DNA of 62,000 bases from Lingula anatina (GCF_001039355.2 NW_019776055.1:1-62000), one strand, 5' to 3'; positions 11,101-23,431 are shown, numbered from the stretch's first letter. Translations and numbers: made by a program. The notes: generated by a model from the letters alone, not told the origin.

Positions 11101-11564
11101 GGCATTGTCCCTATGTGCTTGGAAGTCCAGTTACTAATCTTATAATTGGACAACGCATCGAATGAACCGCTTAGTCCTCGAGCCACGGCAGATGCACCAA
11201 TGAGGTATTCCAAAATTATATTCCATCCGACTAAAAAGGCCCAAAACTCCCCGATGATGATGTAAGTGTACGTGTAGGCGGAACCAGCTTTCGGGACTCG
11301 GGCACCGAACTCGGCGTAGCACAAGGCGGAAAGCACAGCCGCTACTCCGGCGAAGAGGTAAGAGAGGATGCCCCCTGGACCAGCCTTGTCCCTTATGACT
11401 GTACCCGTGAGAACGAAAATGCCGGCTCCTACCATTTGGCTTATGCCAAACAGAGTCAGGTCGAAGGTCGTGAGGCATCGGTTGAGGGGAGTCTTTAAGA
11501 GGTCCTCTTCCAAGGTTTTCTTCCGGTTCATTTTGTCCACAACGCGGCTGCAGTCGTCCAACAT
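7855..11564 (-). CDS. Cationic amino acid transporter family protein (SLC7A CAT group, SLC7A4-like); three coding exons
   Basis: Spliced on the minus strand as 11564-9966, 8499-8391, 8129-7855, about 660 residues, within the usual CAT length. It shows the APC-superfamily first helix ([16 protein letters not shown]), [18 protein letters not shown], the [11 protein letters not shown] helix, [12 protein letters not shown] followed by P.RSIP, and [19 protein letters not shown]. The second exon restores the C-terminal helix pair that starts IPLVPLLPA and is typical of CATs. About 14 membrane helices are expected; NWT near residue 145 is a possible extracellular glycosylation site. Family knowledge: CAT1-3 carry Arg, Lys and ornithine at the plasma membrane; SLC7A4 is divergent with uncertain activity. 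By eye the protein is nearest to SLC7A4, but orthology needs a tree. A TTTTCTAG acceptor 15 nt upstream of the ATG implies a separate 5'-UTR exon. Confidence 0.9.
8391..8499 (-). CDS. SLC7A-like gene, coding exon 2
   Basis: A 109-nt exon between a TTTGTTTCCAG acceptor and a GTGAGAC donor, which enters in phase 0 and leaves one base. It encodes [16 protein letters not shown] followed by [15 protein letters not shown], matching the C-terminal helix region of CAT proteins. It is too short and fragmentary to stand out as an open frame alone. The frame-perfect join to both neighbours supports it. Confidence 0.88.
8773..8812. repeat. (CAA)n/(TAA)n microsatellite in SLC7A-like intron
   Basis: About eight CAA units followed by ATA/AAT units. 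Confidence 0.9.
9966..11564 (-). CDS. SLC7A-like gene, coding exon 1 (bulk of the transporter)
   Basis: A single 1599-nt coding exon of 533 residues. It ends at TTCCAG|GTAAGT, and the unspliced frame stops four codons later, which supports the donor. ATG at 11564 is the first in-frame Met after the presumed acceptor at 11581-11580. It encodes roughly helices 1-12, with a hydrophilic loop at about residues 410-455 before the last group. Confidence 0.9.
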
Positions 11565-11581
11565 GTTGAAGAGTTCCTCCT

Positions 11582-13499
11582 AGAAAATAATTGAAAATAA
11601 CTGTTTTCATATTTGACGTTTCAAGAAAATATATACAATATAGCAGGGACCTCCGATGAAGACAGAGTTTCTATTATAAGATATTATATTATATTTATAA
11701 GAAATGGTTGCTCAAACTGCCGCAATAAAGATTTACATGGTATATATGTTACAGTGGTGAATTTAGCTGAGAACAAGGCCCGTCTCTCCCTTAATTTTCA
11801 AATCAAATTGGCGGGTTCAGCCTTCGAATCCCCAAACGAAAAGAAAATGCCCATATACCCTGTATAAGGTACACATCGGCCTTTTTATATTCCCTGTGCT
11901 GTGATAGGAACAAAATACAGTAGTACCATGGTGTTTTGAAATATTTTAACAATATTTGTTATCTTTATTGTTATCTTTTGTTTGTCCGTGCATTGAATTA
12001 CCTCAGCACGCATATTGGTACCATTATGTTTGGACATCTGTTGCAATAAATCATACCGGTGCTGTGGCAGTAATTAAATATGAAAACGGGTACAGATACC
12101 ATGTCGACACTGAACAAATGAAGCATGAGAATTTTCATGATTTCGACACACATATATGATTTACCAAATTGACTTGTGGATCAAGTCTTTAATAACAATA
12201 GCTACATTTTAATCTCTGTTATTTCACCGTGCGTATTATCCAGAGTTGTTATCGGAGGGGGTGAAAACATTTTGCATCACTTCAGTCAGCATCCTTAAAT
12301 ACTAGTATTTTAAGAGTTGTCGAGAACAACACTATGGCACAGAGATAGGAATTGCTAGGTATTTTACCGTTTTGTTTGTGGTGTCCCTTTTGTCATTTGC
12401 GTGTGTGTGTGCGTGTGCGCGTGTGTGTGTGTGTGTCGTGGGGGGTATCGGTGTGTGGAGGACTTCACTGGTGCCACCATGGCTTTTCACTCATGGGTAC
12501 TTACCTAAACGTTCTGGTTTATATCGGTACCATACATCAGTTATATTTATACACAGAATTGCACTTTAAAACAAGACAGACAATCGATCAACCGGTGCTG
12601 CATACGTCTGCTCCATGGCTTGCATTCAACTACGTACATGGATGCAATTATACTGTGCACACAATAATGCATAAGTACAAACCGCCGACCATAACCATTC
12701 TACGGGATTTTCATTGGAAGCCGACCGGCTAACTTTCAGATTTAATATTGATTGTTTTTGTTTGCTTTTTTTTTGCTCGTTAATTCGGCCTTCCGAGAAA
12801 ATAACTCAGGTCTCAAAACCAGTTTAGTCTAGTAATTGCGAAAAGGCCACGAACGACTTTATCTCTGGACCAGATCTGTTCCGTAATCATAATAAAATTT
12901 GCACTTTTGAACCACATTATTTTCCGCATGCACGATGATTCCATAATCTCGTCAAAGCCGACGGCTGTCTCTCGAGAGATGAATTAAATTCCAATCATAG
13001 AGGCCCTTGAGACGGTGTATTATGCTCTGACTGCGCTTTGCCTTAGGAAGACAAATACACGAAGGAGAGGCGAAATTGGAAAGAATTAAGATAATTTTAA
13101 CGCCAGGTCCGGAGCGAAGCCAGGATTTTTTTCGGGGGTGAGGGTGTGGGGTGGGGTGGGGGGCGTGGTCTTAAGAATCTTATCTATGAATACACCCCAA
13201 TCACAGTTAGTGTTTCTGAATGAAATAATTTCCTCTTTTTGTGTTACACAAATGATTATTAATAGATGGACAATTCTTTATGAAAAAAGCCCAAGATTCA
13301 ATTCTGAAATGTTTTAAAAGTGAACGGCAAACTGTTGGGGGGAGGGGAGGTTGTCTTTTTAGATACCTATCCACTCATGTCGTGTACAATATGCAGTTTT
13401 TAAAATCTTTAGATTTACTCTGAGTAAAGAGCACTCTGATAATGATCAAAGTTAATATCAAAGCGCAATATCACCACTTACATGTAGTTTGGAATCAGA
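11582..13499. other. Non-coding region upstream of the SLC7A-like gene
   Basis: This should contain the upstream non-coding exon and promoter of the minus-strand transporter, but neither can be fixed by eye. A (TG)n tract lies near 12401-12437 and G-rich runs near 13130-13165. Short open frames are low-complexity or composition-poor. Confidence 0.45.
12401..12437. repeat. (TG)n-rich microsatellite
   Basis: Interrupted GT/GC dinucleotide tract. Confidence 0.85.
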
Positions 13500-13989
13500 C
13501 CTTACCATGAGCAGGCAGATTGGTTACCAAACATTGATCTCACAGCCGAACAATGTGAATGCTTAGAATCTGTTCAAAGGAGAGCTCTTAGAATTATTTA
13601 CCCATTTTATGCTTATATGGATGCCCTACAGGCTAGTAATCTCACCTCACTGAGGGAGAGAAGAGACGTTTTATTCAAGAACTTTTTTACAAAAATTAAG
13701 AATTTTAATAAGCTACACCGTCTGTTTAAAGAAAAGAACCCAAGAAATCTCAGGGTCAGCAACAAATTTGAAAACGGAGTGTTTTAAATCATCTTTTACA
13801 GTGCACAGTCTTTTAAATTTCATGTAAAATACTGCTCCAAACTGTCTTATAAGTCTTGTTTTAAAGCTTTGGTCTTTTAGTTTATAATTTTTAGTTACTT
13901 TTAAATACCTTTTGATTTTATTTATTGACACATTGTAAAACTTCAACCTTTGGGTTGCGATTTTAGCCAATAAATTATTATTATTATTA
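13500..13989 (+). mobile_element. 3'-end relic of a non-LTR retrotransposon (LINE), plus orientation
   Basis: 13518-13755 reads DWLPNIDLTAEQCECLESVQRRALRIIYP in conceptual translation (shown as DWLPNIDLTAEQ, then ECLESVQRRALRII), continuing to LTSLRERRDVLFKNFFTKI. The E-x-VQRRA-x-RII and SLxERR-x-x-L-x-x-x-F-x-K-I patterns are characteristic of the region after the reverse-transcriptase fingers and palm in CR1/Jockey-type LINEs. The frame is intact for about 80 codons. An AT-rich 3'-UTR follows and ends in AATAAA plus an (ATT)n tail near 13969-13989. It is a 5'-truncated, dead copy. Confidence 0.75.
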
Positions 13990-15544
13990 AACGTAGTTTT
14001 CAGATATTACTAGAAAATTCACCTTAGACGCATGCTGATGATAGGATAAGTTACCAGGAAACTCAAATACTCGGGATGAAGCAACCAGGCGTGATGTAAG
14101 CGTTTTATTTAATTTAAAGAGCCATTTTCCCGTGTTTGATCTTGTGAAAGTTTTAGCCTTTTCCTGTCAATAAAAAAAAAGAACATTCAGTTTGGTGACT
14201 GTATATGGTGACGTGTCGGATAATTTCGTTTTCTCAAAAAGTCATTAGTTCACCCTCCACATACAGACATTTACGTCTTTAAAGATCACTACGTATGCAT
14301 GTATGTTCAGTGGGATATTTGTAGCGTTCTGCGAAGCTTAACCCCAATGCGTTTTTAGACTCGGAAATTGCATTGCACAGATTCCGTGAGAGACCGGAAT
14401 AGATAGGCTCTTTCAAAATATTGATTTTCATCACGTTACGGAGATCGTTATTCAAAACGTGGGATAGTGCTGCCGGTCGCTTTGTTTATGTGACACTGCA
14501 CCGTCGCCTTTGAATCTCTATCAAAAAGACTTAAAGAGCCTGGCTTGAATAGTAATATCCGTATGTCAGATCTTTCTCAATTTAGCAATCTCGGTGATGT
14601 CCGCTCTTTCAGTAAACGTAATAGTTGACTAAAAGGCCAAGTACGATTGCATTTAATACATTGGAAGTATTTTCCGTCAGGTCCGCACAGGGGTTACCAT
14701 GACAACCAGACGATCAAATGAATTATCCTACCTAAAGCTACTATTATATCTTTAAATATAATGCCAAAAAAAATGATGGGGATTCTATGAGAAGGAGATG
14801 TTTTAAGTAGAACTAGTATCACTTATCAGATTAACGCTCTTTTTAAAATTATATTCATAACACAATGAGTCACCACTGCTTGACTAGCATTGTGTATATA
14901 AAACCACAATGATTAGACATATGCTTGAACTGCGCGTTGATATGTAAACTCATACATTCACAGCGGTCTTCCTGTGCTACTTTTAGAGAGTTGTGTTCAC
15001 TCACACACTAATTCAGACAAATTGCATTACATCTTTTAAAATGGGTAAAACAACCTACACTCGTGATACTCAAGCTGCATCTGTATGAATATTTCATACT
15101 CTAAATTGACTTAATCTCCAGAAGCTGTAAGCGTCTTGATAAGTGGTGAACTTGATGGAGAAACAAATATAATTGTGCATGCGCGCGTGTAAGTACCTAA
15201 AATTTTAATCTCATTTACTCCATTCCCATGTATATCATGGTTTAATTTTTTGCTGGAGATCCTCCACGCTACAGAGGACATTGACATATGAAGTTGTTTG
15301 GCAGGATTCCATGGATTTGAATTTGCCAATAGTTCCATTGTACCCATTCGTTCCCCATGTGGGCCATTTTGGCCAACCCATTGGAACCCATTTGGCTCAG
15401 TGGCCAAACCATGGGTCTGAGTTTGGGGTGCTGGCACTATTGATCAGTGCTACATGTCGTATCTGTCGATAACCATGCCCCTAACATGAATTATATATGC
15501 AGTGCTTTATACACAATGATTTAATGCAAAAGCCATTATTAACG

Positions 15545-15582
<38 letters not shown>

Positions 15583-15589
15583 GAGAGAT
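15545..15589. repeat. (GA)n microsatellite
   Basis: GA repeats with a few A-rich interruptions. Confidence 0.95.
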
Positions 15590-17344
15590 TAAATTTTGAT
15601 CTTAGGTAGCAAGAGACAATTGGGGATATGTTACATAGCTATGGAACCTTAAAATGCATTTGCAGGTAGTCGAATTAATAAACTAATGGATGTCAAGTGA
15701 AGCCCATTGGCAGCAACTAACGAAAATCTCGAGGGATGAGACTTGACATTTGGATTAAAGCAGCCAGATATGAAAACATGAATATTGTCTTTGCATATGC
15801 TGCATCAGATCTGACGAACATTAAGTGTCTTATTTTACACATGGATGAAGCGATCGTATTGCTTTATCACTCATAGCGCGTTTTTGTTACAATAAATCAA
15901 TGAATTGAAGAGAAATTGTTTGAAGATTGAGCAATATCATTGTGTGCTATACACGTTCTTTTAATTAAGCAGAACGGAAAAAAATGTAGGAAATAATACA
16001 ATATTGAATGAACCAAATGGGTATTTTCATGCACAGTAAAAAAGGAGCACACTTTCCTTTCGTGATACCATTGCGCCGCCATGGTTATTTCACCTACCAT
16101 ATGCTACACGATGTTTATACAACTGCTAGGAATCGTGCCTAACGTATGTTTCATATTTCTATCTTTTTGGAAACATTAACATATATGTAGAATAAGCATG
16201 TTAGAGCCACTGTTAGGTGTGGCATTCCCATGGAAAAGAAACACCTAATTAGGTAAATTCAAATGTATTTCAAGTCGGTCATTTTGGACTTTACAGCATA
16301 CTGTATGTTGAATTTGGTTGTAAAATAATCTGCTGTGCACCTCCAAAACAGTCATGTCGCGAATGAGAATGGAATAGTGGATATTTGTTTTTTAAAATAT
16401 GGAGCAATTTAGCTGCGGAACAGTCTTATCTCCACGGGAATTTTCAGCCATTTTGCCTTTTGAAAAGAGGGACGGGGGACCTGGAAGTCCCGAGTTCACA
16501 AATGCCTTTGCTTAGGTAATTATTTTTCAAAGTCCTTGCAAGATTTGTTGAAAAAATTTGAAATCTATATGGAAGTTATGATACTATATATTTCTGCATA
16601 AAACATCCGTATGTGGTAAGTGTTGTAACCTTGTACCCAAGGTGACTTTCCGTCCAACAACCGTTTGCAAACTATTTTCAAAATTTTGATTAAAATACAT
16701 TTGCATCTACGATGAAAACAACTATAACCGAATACCCAAAGTATGCACGTCCGATACTTGAATATATGTTTCAAAAGGTTAACAGTCGGTGTCTTATTCG
16801 CCTTATCCAGCTGGTACGATAGACAGCCATTTCTTCACAACAACATTGGTGATCAATTTGTTCTCTGGGTACCTTACCTTGTGTTCGGTTCCTAATCCAG
16901 AGATATGTTCTATGCAAAGTAATACCTTTGTTTGTGTTCTTCTTTATAACCTGCCTTTTAACAAATGGACGTTAGGTTCATGTAGGCGGACTTTGTAGAT
17001 GTGATAACAGCGGATGGAAATTTTTGCAGCCAAGAATGAAAAATCGATACCCTAACCGCGAAACGAAATGAAAAGCGTAGCAGATAGCTTTTGACGGATA
17101 GAAAATTGGATCATTATTGTTTCGTGTGTTTGCGGGGGTTTCAAGAAGTACCACTGTGCAATACTGTATTTAAAATGGGGTAATGCACGCAACCAATAAG
17201 CAAATTATTATTTTGTTTCAGTTCGTTATTTTAATGTTCTTCTTGAAGTGTGTAACTACAATATGTGTTAAACATGCAAAAAAACAATGGCGCATCAGAA
17301 AGGCACGGTCGCATCAACACAAACACACACGCACGTTGGCGGGC

Positions 17345-17353
17345 ACACACACA

Positions 17354-17387
<34 letters not shown>

Positions 17388-17388
17388 G
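17345..17388. repeat. (CA)n microsatellite
   Basis: CA dinucleotide run with one 'cata' interruption. Overlapping His/Thr-rich or Val/Cys-rich frames are artefacts of the repeat. Confidence 0.95.
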
Positions 17389-18834
17389 GCATACATTTAC
17401 AGGTTTGCACTAATTTCCATTTTCCAGTTGAACATATACGCAGGTTCAGCAACCCTGAATCACCAGGGACATCGTATTAGACAAGCTACAAGGAACAGCT
17501 TTCCACGCCGTTTACGTACAAACACGTTAGGGACCTGCTCTTTCGTACGGTCGGTCAACCTAAGTTACATGTAATCATCCATTATAAAGTACACTGAACG
17601 GGTTGAAGGTACTATCCACAAAACCAATACTATACTATCGCTAATGACCATTATTTCACATATGGAGTTTCAGTCGCACGTGCATTTATCTGTCAACAAA
17701 TACATATCGGGCAGGACTGTTATTAAAAAAATACGTTTGTTGGTCCCATGATTGATGACCGTGGGCTTTTATCAGAAATTCATTTTTTCTTTAAATCTGA
17801 TTCCTGTCGTCCCAACCATTTTTTATGCCGTTATTCCACAAAAAGTACACTCCGAAGATATCGGTTTCGAGGGTACATAATCTCGTCTCGCCTTAGGGGC
17901 AATCACCGCTGCTGCAATCGTTGTATGGTACATTTCAGAAAACTGGGTCAGGCCAGTGAATAGGGAGTCCACAAACAAACTTAAGCCTGGAGAATGGTCT
18001 AAACTTTTATTTTAGACCAAATATTTGATCTTCTTCAGTTAACGATAAATCCATAAATCTCCACATATAAAAATGCGTACTGGTGTCAAACACAGGTCAT
18101 GCGTTTTTTTATTTCAATAAAATAATAAAATAGGGTTGGATACATAGATGTATTTTCTGTAGATCACAGACTACGATTAGACCTATTAACATGTGGCAAT
18201 AAGTATCCAAGAGTTACGAAATGACTGACTTGATCACTGCCTTTAACGTGGTATAAATTTTGCGTTATACTGTGACCTCTTATTTTGTCTAGAATCTCGT
18301 ACATGTCACTGCCAAGCTCACTCCAGGGTAGTTGTAAGGGCCGTCCACTAGAACAACCTCCCTACTCAGCCGTTCATTTTCCAAGTGTATTCTCCTCAAG
18401 CTCAGGGGTGACCAAGAGGTCACGACGAAGGAGCTGATGTTCATCTCAGAATAATACCAGCAGCACTGGAGCATACAAGCGTGGCAGATAAGGGTGGACG
18501 ACGCATCGAACTCGATCCAGTGTGTGTGTGAGTGTGAGTGGAGGGGTATTTTAAGCCAGATGAATTCTTTCAATCGTACACAGAATGGTGACAGTAATAG
18601 AGAAGGATGGTCCCACGCTCGATTTGCTGTTGGCTAGGGAAAGAAATTATTCTGAAAAGATACAAAAATCTAATGGTGATACCAAGGCTTTATTTATTTA
18701 GATCTGTAAACATTATTCTTGAAAAAAAAATTGCTCTAAGTATCTCAAAACAGATTCTTTGAAAGGTCTTGCTACCATCATGGGGGAGTTTTTTTTTCTT
18801 TTTTGTATGAAGTCAGCAATATCAAAGCTGAGCT

Positions 18835-19640
18835 TTCAGCACTAGAAAAGACTGCAGCTACACCATCGCACCCACCTCTGCAAGAACTTTAAAAAGAACT
18901 GCAGTCATCTATAACTATGTTTGGACCACCAGCCACATGTGAAGTAACGAAGATAATAAACAGCTCAGTACCAGAAAGACATCCTGCATGTTAGATCCAA
19001 TCCGGTCATCATTCCTGGTTCGTGGAAATCATCAACATATGTTGCGCTTTGGGATTTTTTTCCAGATAGGTTAAATCTGCAATAATTCGACCGCTACTCC
19101 AAAAGAATAACCTCCTCCATGTAAAAAAATTTGAGTATAGTTTGATTTTACGCTTTCAATGGACAGACAGATCTCCAACATTATCAAATAGTGCCTAATT
19201 AACATTCGGAAGATTGGCACTATAAGAAAATATGTAAATCAATCACCTGTTGCTACTGTTATACATACATAAGTCACTATATGGATCCAAATTCAGATGA
19301 TAAGATTAAAAGATAACAACATATTCCTAATATTTCGGCAAGGCTTTTAATGTTACAACGTAGAGATTGCCATATTACTCCAATTTTAAAGCAGCTGCAC
19401 TGAGTGCCATTCAGGGCTAGAATTTTACTTAGAGTTTAGTTTCTACACGTGCTGCATTTTATAAACTAACTTCATCATATATAACTGATCTTATTAATTA
19501 TAATAACCTTCAAAGTACCCTGAGGTCTGGTGACAAACTTTTACTGGAAACTCCCAAAGCTAGGATAAAAACACATAGTGAGATAGCATTTTGTATAGCT
19601 GCATCGGTAGAGTGGACTAACTTCCAATTTGCCTAGATAA
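18835..19640 (+). mobile_element. Degraded, internally deleted LINE reverse-transcriptase relic
   Basis: The order of motifs matches LINE reverse transcriptases but with shifts and stops. 18919-19130 carries EVTKIINSS, CMLDPIRSSFL and then VKSAIIRPLLQKNNLL, which is the N-terminal part of the domain. 19370-19640 carries HITPILKQLH and then LRSGDKLLLETPKARIKTHSEIAF, the C-terminal part. About 1 kb of the central palm domain is missing. At least one frameshift (in the LDPI region) and several stops are visible, so it is not functional. Confidence 0.65.
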
Positions 19641-19644
19641 ATAC

Positions 19645-21447
19645 ATGTATGAGCACAGGAATCGTTTAAAAAAAAATTGAAAATACACATTTTGAAAAGT
19701 GTTTTAGTTGAAAAGTTTTTTTTCAAGTTGTAAAAATAAATTTAAGTTACATAAGCGAGATCTTGGATTTTTTTAAACTTTCAATGACTTTTTAGAAGTC
19801 AAACTGTAATTTTATATAAATTTATATCTTAATCATTTTATTATATTAACTTTTATTTATGTTATTTTGTACGGTCAGCTGAACATTATATGGATTTTGG
19901 ACTCAATATATTTTATTATAAAGCGATTTAAATTCGGAGGGGAAACCACGTGATTTCTTATTTGTAACATCAGGTCATGTACATTTCAGACAATTAATGG
20001 CGTATTTCAAACAATTAATTTGAGTGTTTATTGGGGTTAACACGAAGGTTGCGTATGTATTAATACTTATGTGTATTGCCACGCAGAAAGCTGTTTTAAA
20101 ACGTGTCATTGCCCATTACTACACTATACTGGTAGCCTGTGTAGCTGGTAGGCTAGGGCCATGGTTAGGTTGAGGCAGATAAGGTGGTTTTTATGCTAAG
20201 AATTTATTTCTTTGGGTCTTGTAAGAAAGACGAACAGTAGTGAGACACAATGACAAAACGTTACCCAGATTTCACGCTCGCTTTGTTTGTAAACTCCATA
20301 TGTGCACAAATATGCATTGTCTATTATTATGATTATCATTAAGAATAATGCGTCATAGTATCTTGTTTCTATTCCTGAATTCTGTCAAATTACTCGTAAC
20401 TACCCTGTGATACTGAATTTTTATCGTATTTCTTCCGTCCAATTCTCGATTTTTGTTCATACGTTACAACACTGTATGTCTACAGTATTGATCAGAGTTT
20501 AGCAGTTTGAAAAGCAGTGTTTATTTGCTTCCATTTTTGCAATACCACATATACGCTGTCTCGTGATAATCTGTGTAATGTCATTCAAGTATGCCATTTT
20601 ATTTTATTCCCATAGAGTCAGCCTACCAGTAGACGTGGTGCTTGATTCTGATATGTGTTTATTGTGAAAAAAAACCGGGGCAGTCGTTCTGCGCGCCACG
20701 TTGTCGTACATGTCGTTGTTTCATACATGTAGAACGGGTTTAAGTCCCATTAATGCAATTTTTGACGTGCCATAATATAACCGAAATCGTAATTCTATAC
20801 TTATCTTTGATTATCTCATATAGAGAAATCATTTATCCAATTCACTTTGATCTTGCGTTAATATTTTTTGGCACAAACAGTGTGCTAGTAAAAGATAAAT
20901 TGGCAACTTAACACAAGAAACAGATGATACAAAATTGGAGCTTTTAATGTGCCCCTCAAATGATGCATTCGTACATGTATTTAAGTTAAGTACAACAAGA
21001 GTCCTATACAAATAACGTATTATACACCCCACCTACTGGTAGAGTAAAGTTGTACTGGGTACAGTGTAGCGAAGGCAAGTGCAATAAATGTCATTAGACT
21101 CGTTACAATATCCAATGTCATTATTAAGTAGTCTGAAGAACCACGTTTATTTCATTACCTTGATAAATGAATCTAAGTGTCGAGTTCTAAAACACTCAAT
21201 CTCTTGCTCCTGAATAATCACCTTTCGTGCCATCTTATCATCCTTCCGATGTCAGACAAACTCACAAAAGTTTCTTTATACAGCTGCAATAAACCATTTT
21301 TTATCTACTGAGTAGACGACAGACGAGACATATGTCCTCGTCTAGGTTTTTCACATATTTATTTGAAGGACAAGACGCAGAGGTTATAAAGTCAAGCTAT
21401 ATTTTATGTATTGTTGTACAGATTTACCTTAAATGTATCTTTGCAGA
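19645..21447. other. AT-rich non-coding stretch
   Basis: Nothing supportable was seen apart from short A/T homopolymers. Confidence 0.4.
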
Positions 21448-21713
21448 AGTAGGGGAGATTGGGGCTAGTTGGACCCCGGGAAAAGTTGCCCCCCTCCTCC
21501 CCCCATCAAGTCTCTTAAATAGAGTTACTTTAAGATGCTAAATTAGTTCATTTGGACTCACTGCCGACGCTTTCTTAGCACTATTGGATACGGTCATTTA
21601 ACAAAATGATGTGATCAATTATTTTACCCCATAGTTACTTTGTCATAATTTGATGGGGGGGGGGGGGGGGGGCTACTTACCCCGGGGCCCAGCTAGCCCC
21701 GGTCTCCCCTACT
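21448..21713. mobile_element. MITE-like element with about 33-bp GC-rich terminal inverted repeats
   Basis: The left end AGTAGGGGAGATTGGGGCTA and the right end (reverse complement AGTAGGGGAGACCGGGGCTA) pair with few mismatches over about 33 bp and continue to 'gttggaccccgg' against 'gctgggccccgg'. The 266-bp element has an AT-rich core and a G-homopolymer near 21655-21672. There is no coding capacity. Confidence 0.75.
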
Positions 21714-21946
21714 GTATTCTAGGTGAAAAGCTTGTCCTAGATCTGTCAACCAGTAAGACCCTTGGTTGATTTTAATGAAAACCGCGTCAACAATTAATGA
21801 AAGAGACACACACAATCTGGTCATGCAATACTGTATTCTAGGTGACAAGGTTGCGCTAAAAACGTCACCCTCGAGCCCGTTGGTGGAATTTATGGAAACC
21901 TCGTCGACACTAAATGACAGAACAACACGCAAACTTTTTGGTCCTT
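21710..21946. repeat. Diverged 119-bp tandem duplication
   Basis: 'tactgtattctaggtga' begins at 21710 and recurs at 21829. The following about 100 bp align with substitutions and small indels. The minus-strand frame 22007-21693 is open across both units. Confidence 0.6.
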
Positions 21947-22199
21947 TCATTTCGTGTGCATGCGGGTGTATTTTTGATAGTGATATACGAATATATACCA
22001 TTTTCATTTCCCATCGCAGTCTGTTGAAAATGGATTCAAATATTCTGTGTTGTGTCAGTCAGCCTTTCTCGCCTGTCCATCCTTCTTATCAGGCCAATAA
22101 TCAGGCCAATAAGGTCATCTGATTAATTATTGGTGCGTGCAGACCTTGTAGGCAAAATCGTCCTGCTGTATGATATAAGAGAAATATTGCATTTTATGA

Positions 22200-22980
22200 C
22201 ATTTTTAGCAAACCAGTTAGTATCCCCACGCAAAATGAAGTAGATACTTCAGTGTAGTATACCTTCCGCGATCACACTGCATCTAGTCCGTTTTTAAGTA
22301 TGGTAGAGATATATGGGTAATCTATAGAGTAATGGAATTTTTTTTCTCAAAACCCCAAATTTCATCCCTAATTGTCACAGATTATATTTTATTTTGACCA
22401 AAAGCACTTACAAATAAGAAAGTAAGCTTATATTTATTTAACATGGATGTTATTATTCTTCCATGAGAATGAAGGACAGACCTTCATGTTATTACCAGTT
22501 AAAATTCAATTGTTTTACTTAAGAATAAAAGCTAAAATGATCTCAGTTTTCATGTTTTCATGGCTTATATTTGAGCGGAACATTCTAATTTAAAATTGAA
22601 AAAACATTAAGTAATTTAATAACACATATCATGCAGCATAAATCTATTTTCGTGCCTTTTTAACTTTTTTTAACAAGTACACTCTTGCTGAAACGATGGA
22701 ATATTTTGAAAATTAGAAATACAATTCCTATTGAAATGTTTTCTGTGATAATTGTCGCAAAACCTTGATATGACTGGCTGTAGCATTGATCAATAAACAT
22801 TTTTCAAGTTATGAAAGTGAACTAAACTCCTTGAGTATTGCAAAATGGCTGGTTAAAATTGTGAACCCTGTATAACAGAACTGGGCAAATTTCCCGGGCA
22901 CTTGTACATCAATGACGTAGTGTTTGCCGATGCAAACCACTCTGGAAATTTGAAAGGTGTCAATGTTTAGACTTAGAGCC
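22200..22980. other. AT-rich non-coding stretch
   Basis: No gene or repeat could be supported here. Confidence 0.4.
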
Positions 22981-22988
22981 CAAAGGAG

Positions 22989-22990
<2 letters not shown>

Positions 22991-23022
<32 letters not shown>
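22991..23022. repeat. (CA)n microsatellite
   Basis: About 16 uninterrupted CA units. Confidence 0.97.
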
Positions 23023-23025
<3 letters not shown>

Positions 23026-23074
23026 GCCTGATTCGTGGTCTAAGACGAAGTGTACGCTAGAGAAAACTTTTTGA

Positions 23075-23431
23075 CACAACAGAGGACGAACCGTTACTAG
23101 GAATGGACCCGACAACCCCATTGCTGTGGGATACGTCCTTGGAGGCATGCCTGATTTACTGATGGTGCGAGATTTCTTCTTTGGCGTGTTAAGCAGACGG
23201 CCGGATTATACTGTCAGCCAGGGCATTTACCAGGAGGTCGCGGATGCTCTCATTTTTAACGCTGTACATTTGAAGCTAGAGGATGTCGGTTCTTTTGTTC
23301 TGGTACGCAGTCTTAAAGTGCAAACTCGTGAAGGCACGTACCTCCAGCAAAGGTTAACAAGGGGCACATTTTTGCTGTCAAATTGGCACATCCACAAGGG
23401 AAAGGTCCGAAAAATGATTCTTCGTGTTTAA
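23075..23431 (+). other. Unrecognised protein-like open frame
   Basis: The frame is open from the stop ending at 23074 to TAA at 23431, about 118 codons with GC content above its surroundings and balanced amino-acid composition. It starts HNRGRTVTRNGPDN and includes GYVLGGMPDLLMVRDFFFG and TRGTFLLSNWHIHKGKV. The only candidate initiators are a GTG and internal Met codons, so if real it is more likely part of an exon or an old mobile-element gene than a whole gene. I recognise no domain. Confidence 0.25.

Larger units (their letters stand above)
13990..18830. other. Gene-poor AT-rich stretch
   Basis: No supportable gene was seen. It holds (GA)n at 15545-15589 and (CA)n at 17345-17388. A partly palindromic 'ttggccaacccattgg' patch lies near 15366-15415. 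A minus-strand frame at 18289-18573 has fairly protein-like composition but no recognisable domain or splice context, so I do not call it. Confidence 0.45.

Noticed and set aside
17345-17388. Short CA/His-Thr repeat as a CRISPR-like array
   Set aside because: It is a plain dinucleotide microsatellite with no spacers; the genome is eukaryotic.
18289-18573. Minus-strand 94-codon frame with protein-like composition
   Set aside because: No recognisable motif, no clear splice sites and no conservation evidence. Such frames occur by chance in 62 kb.
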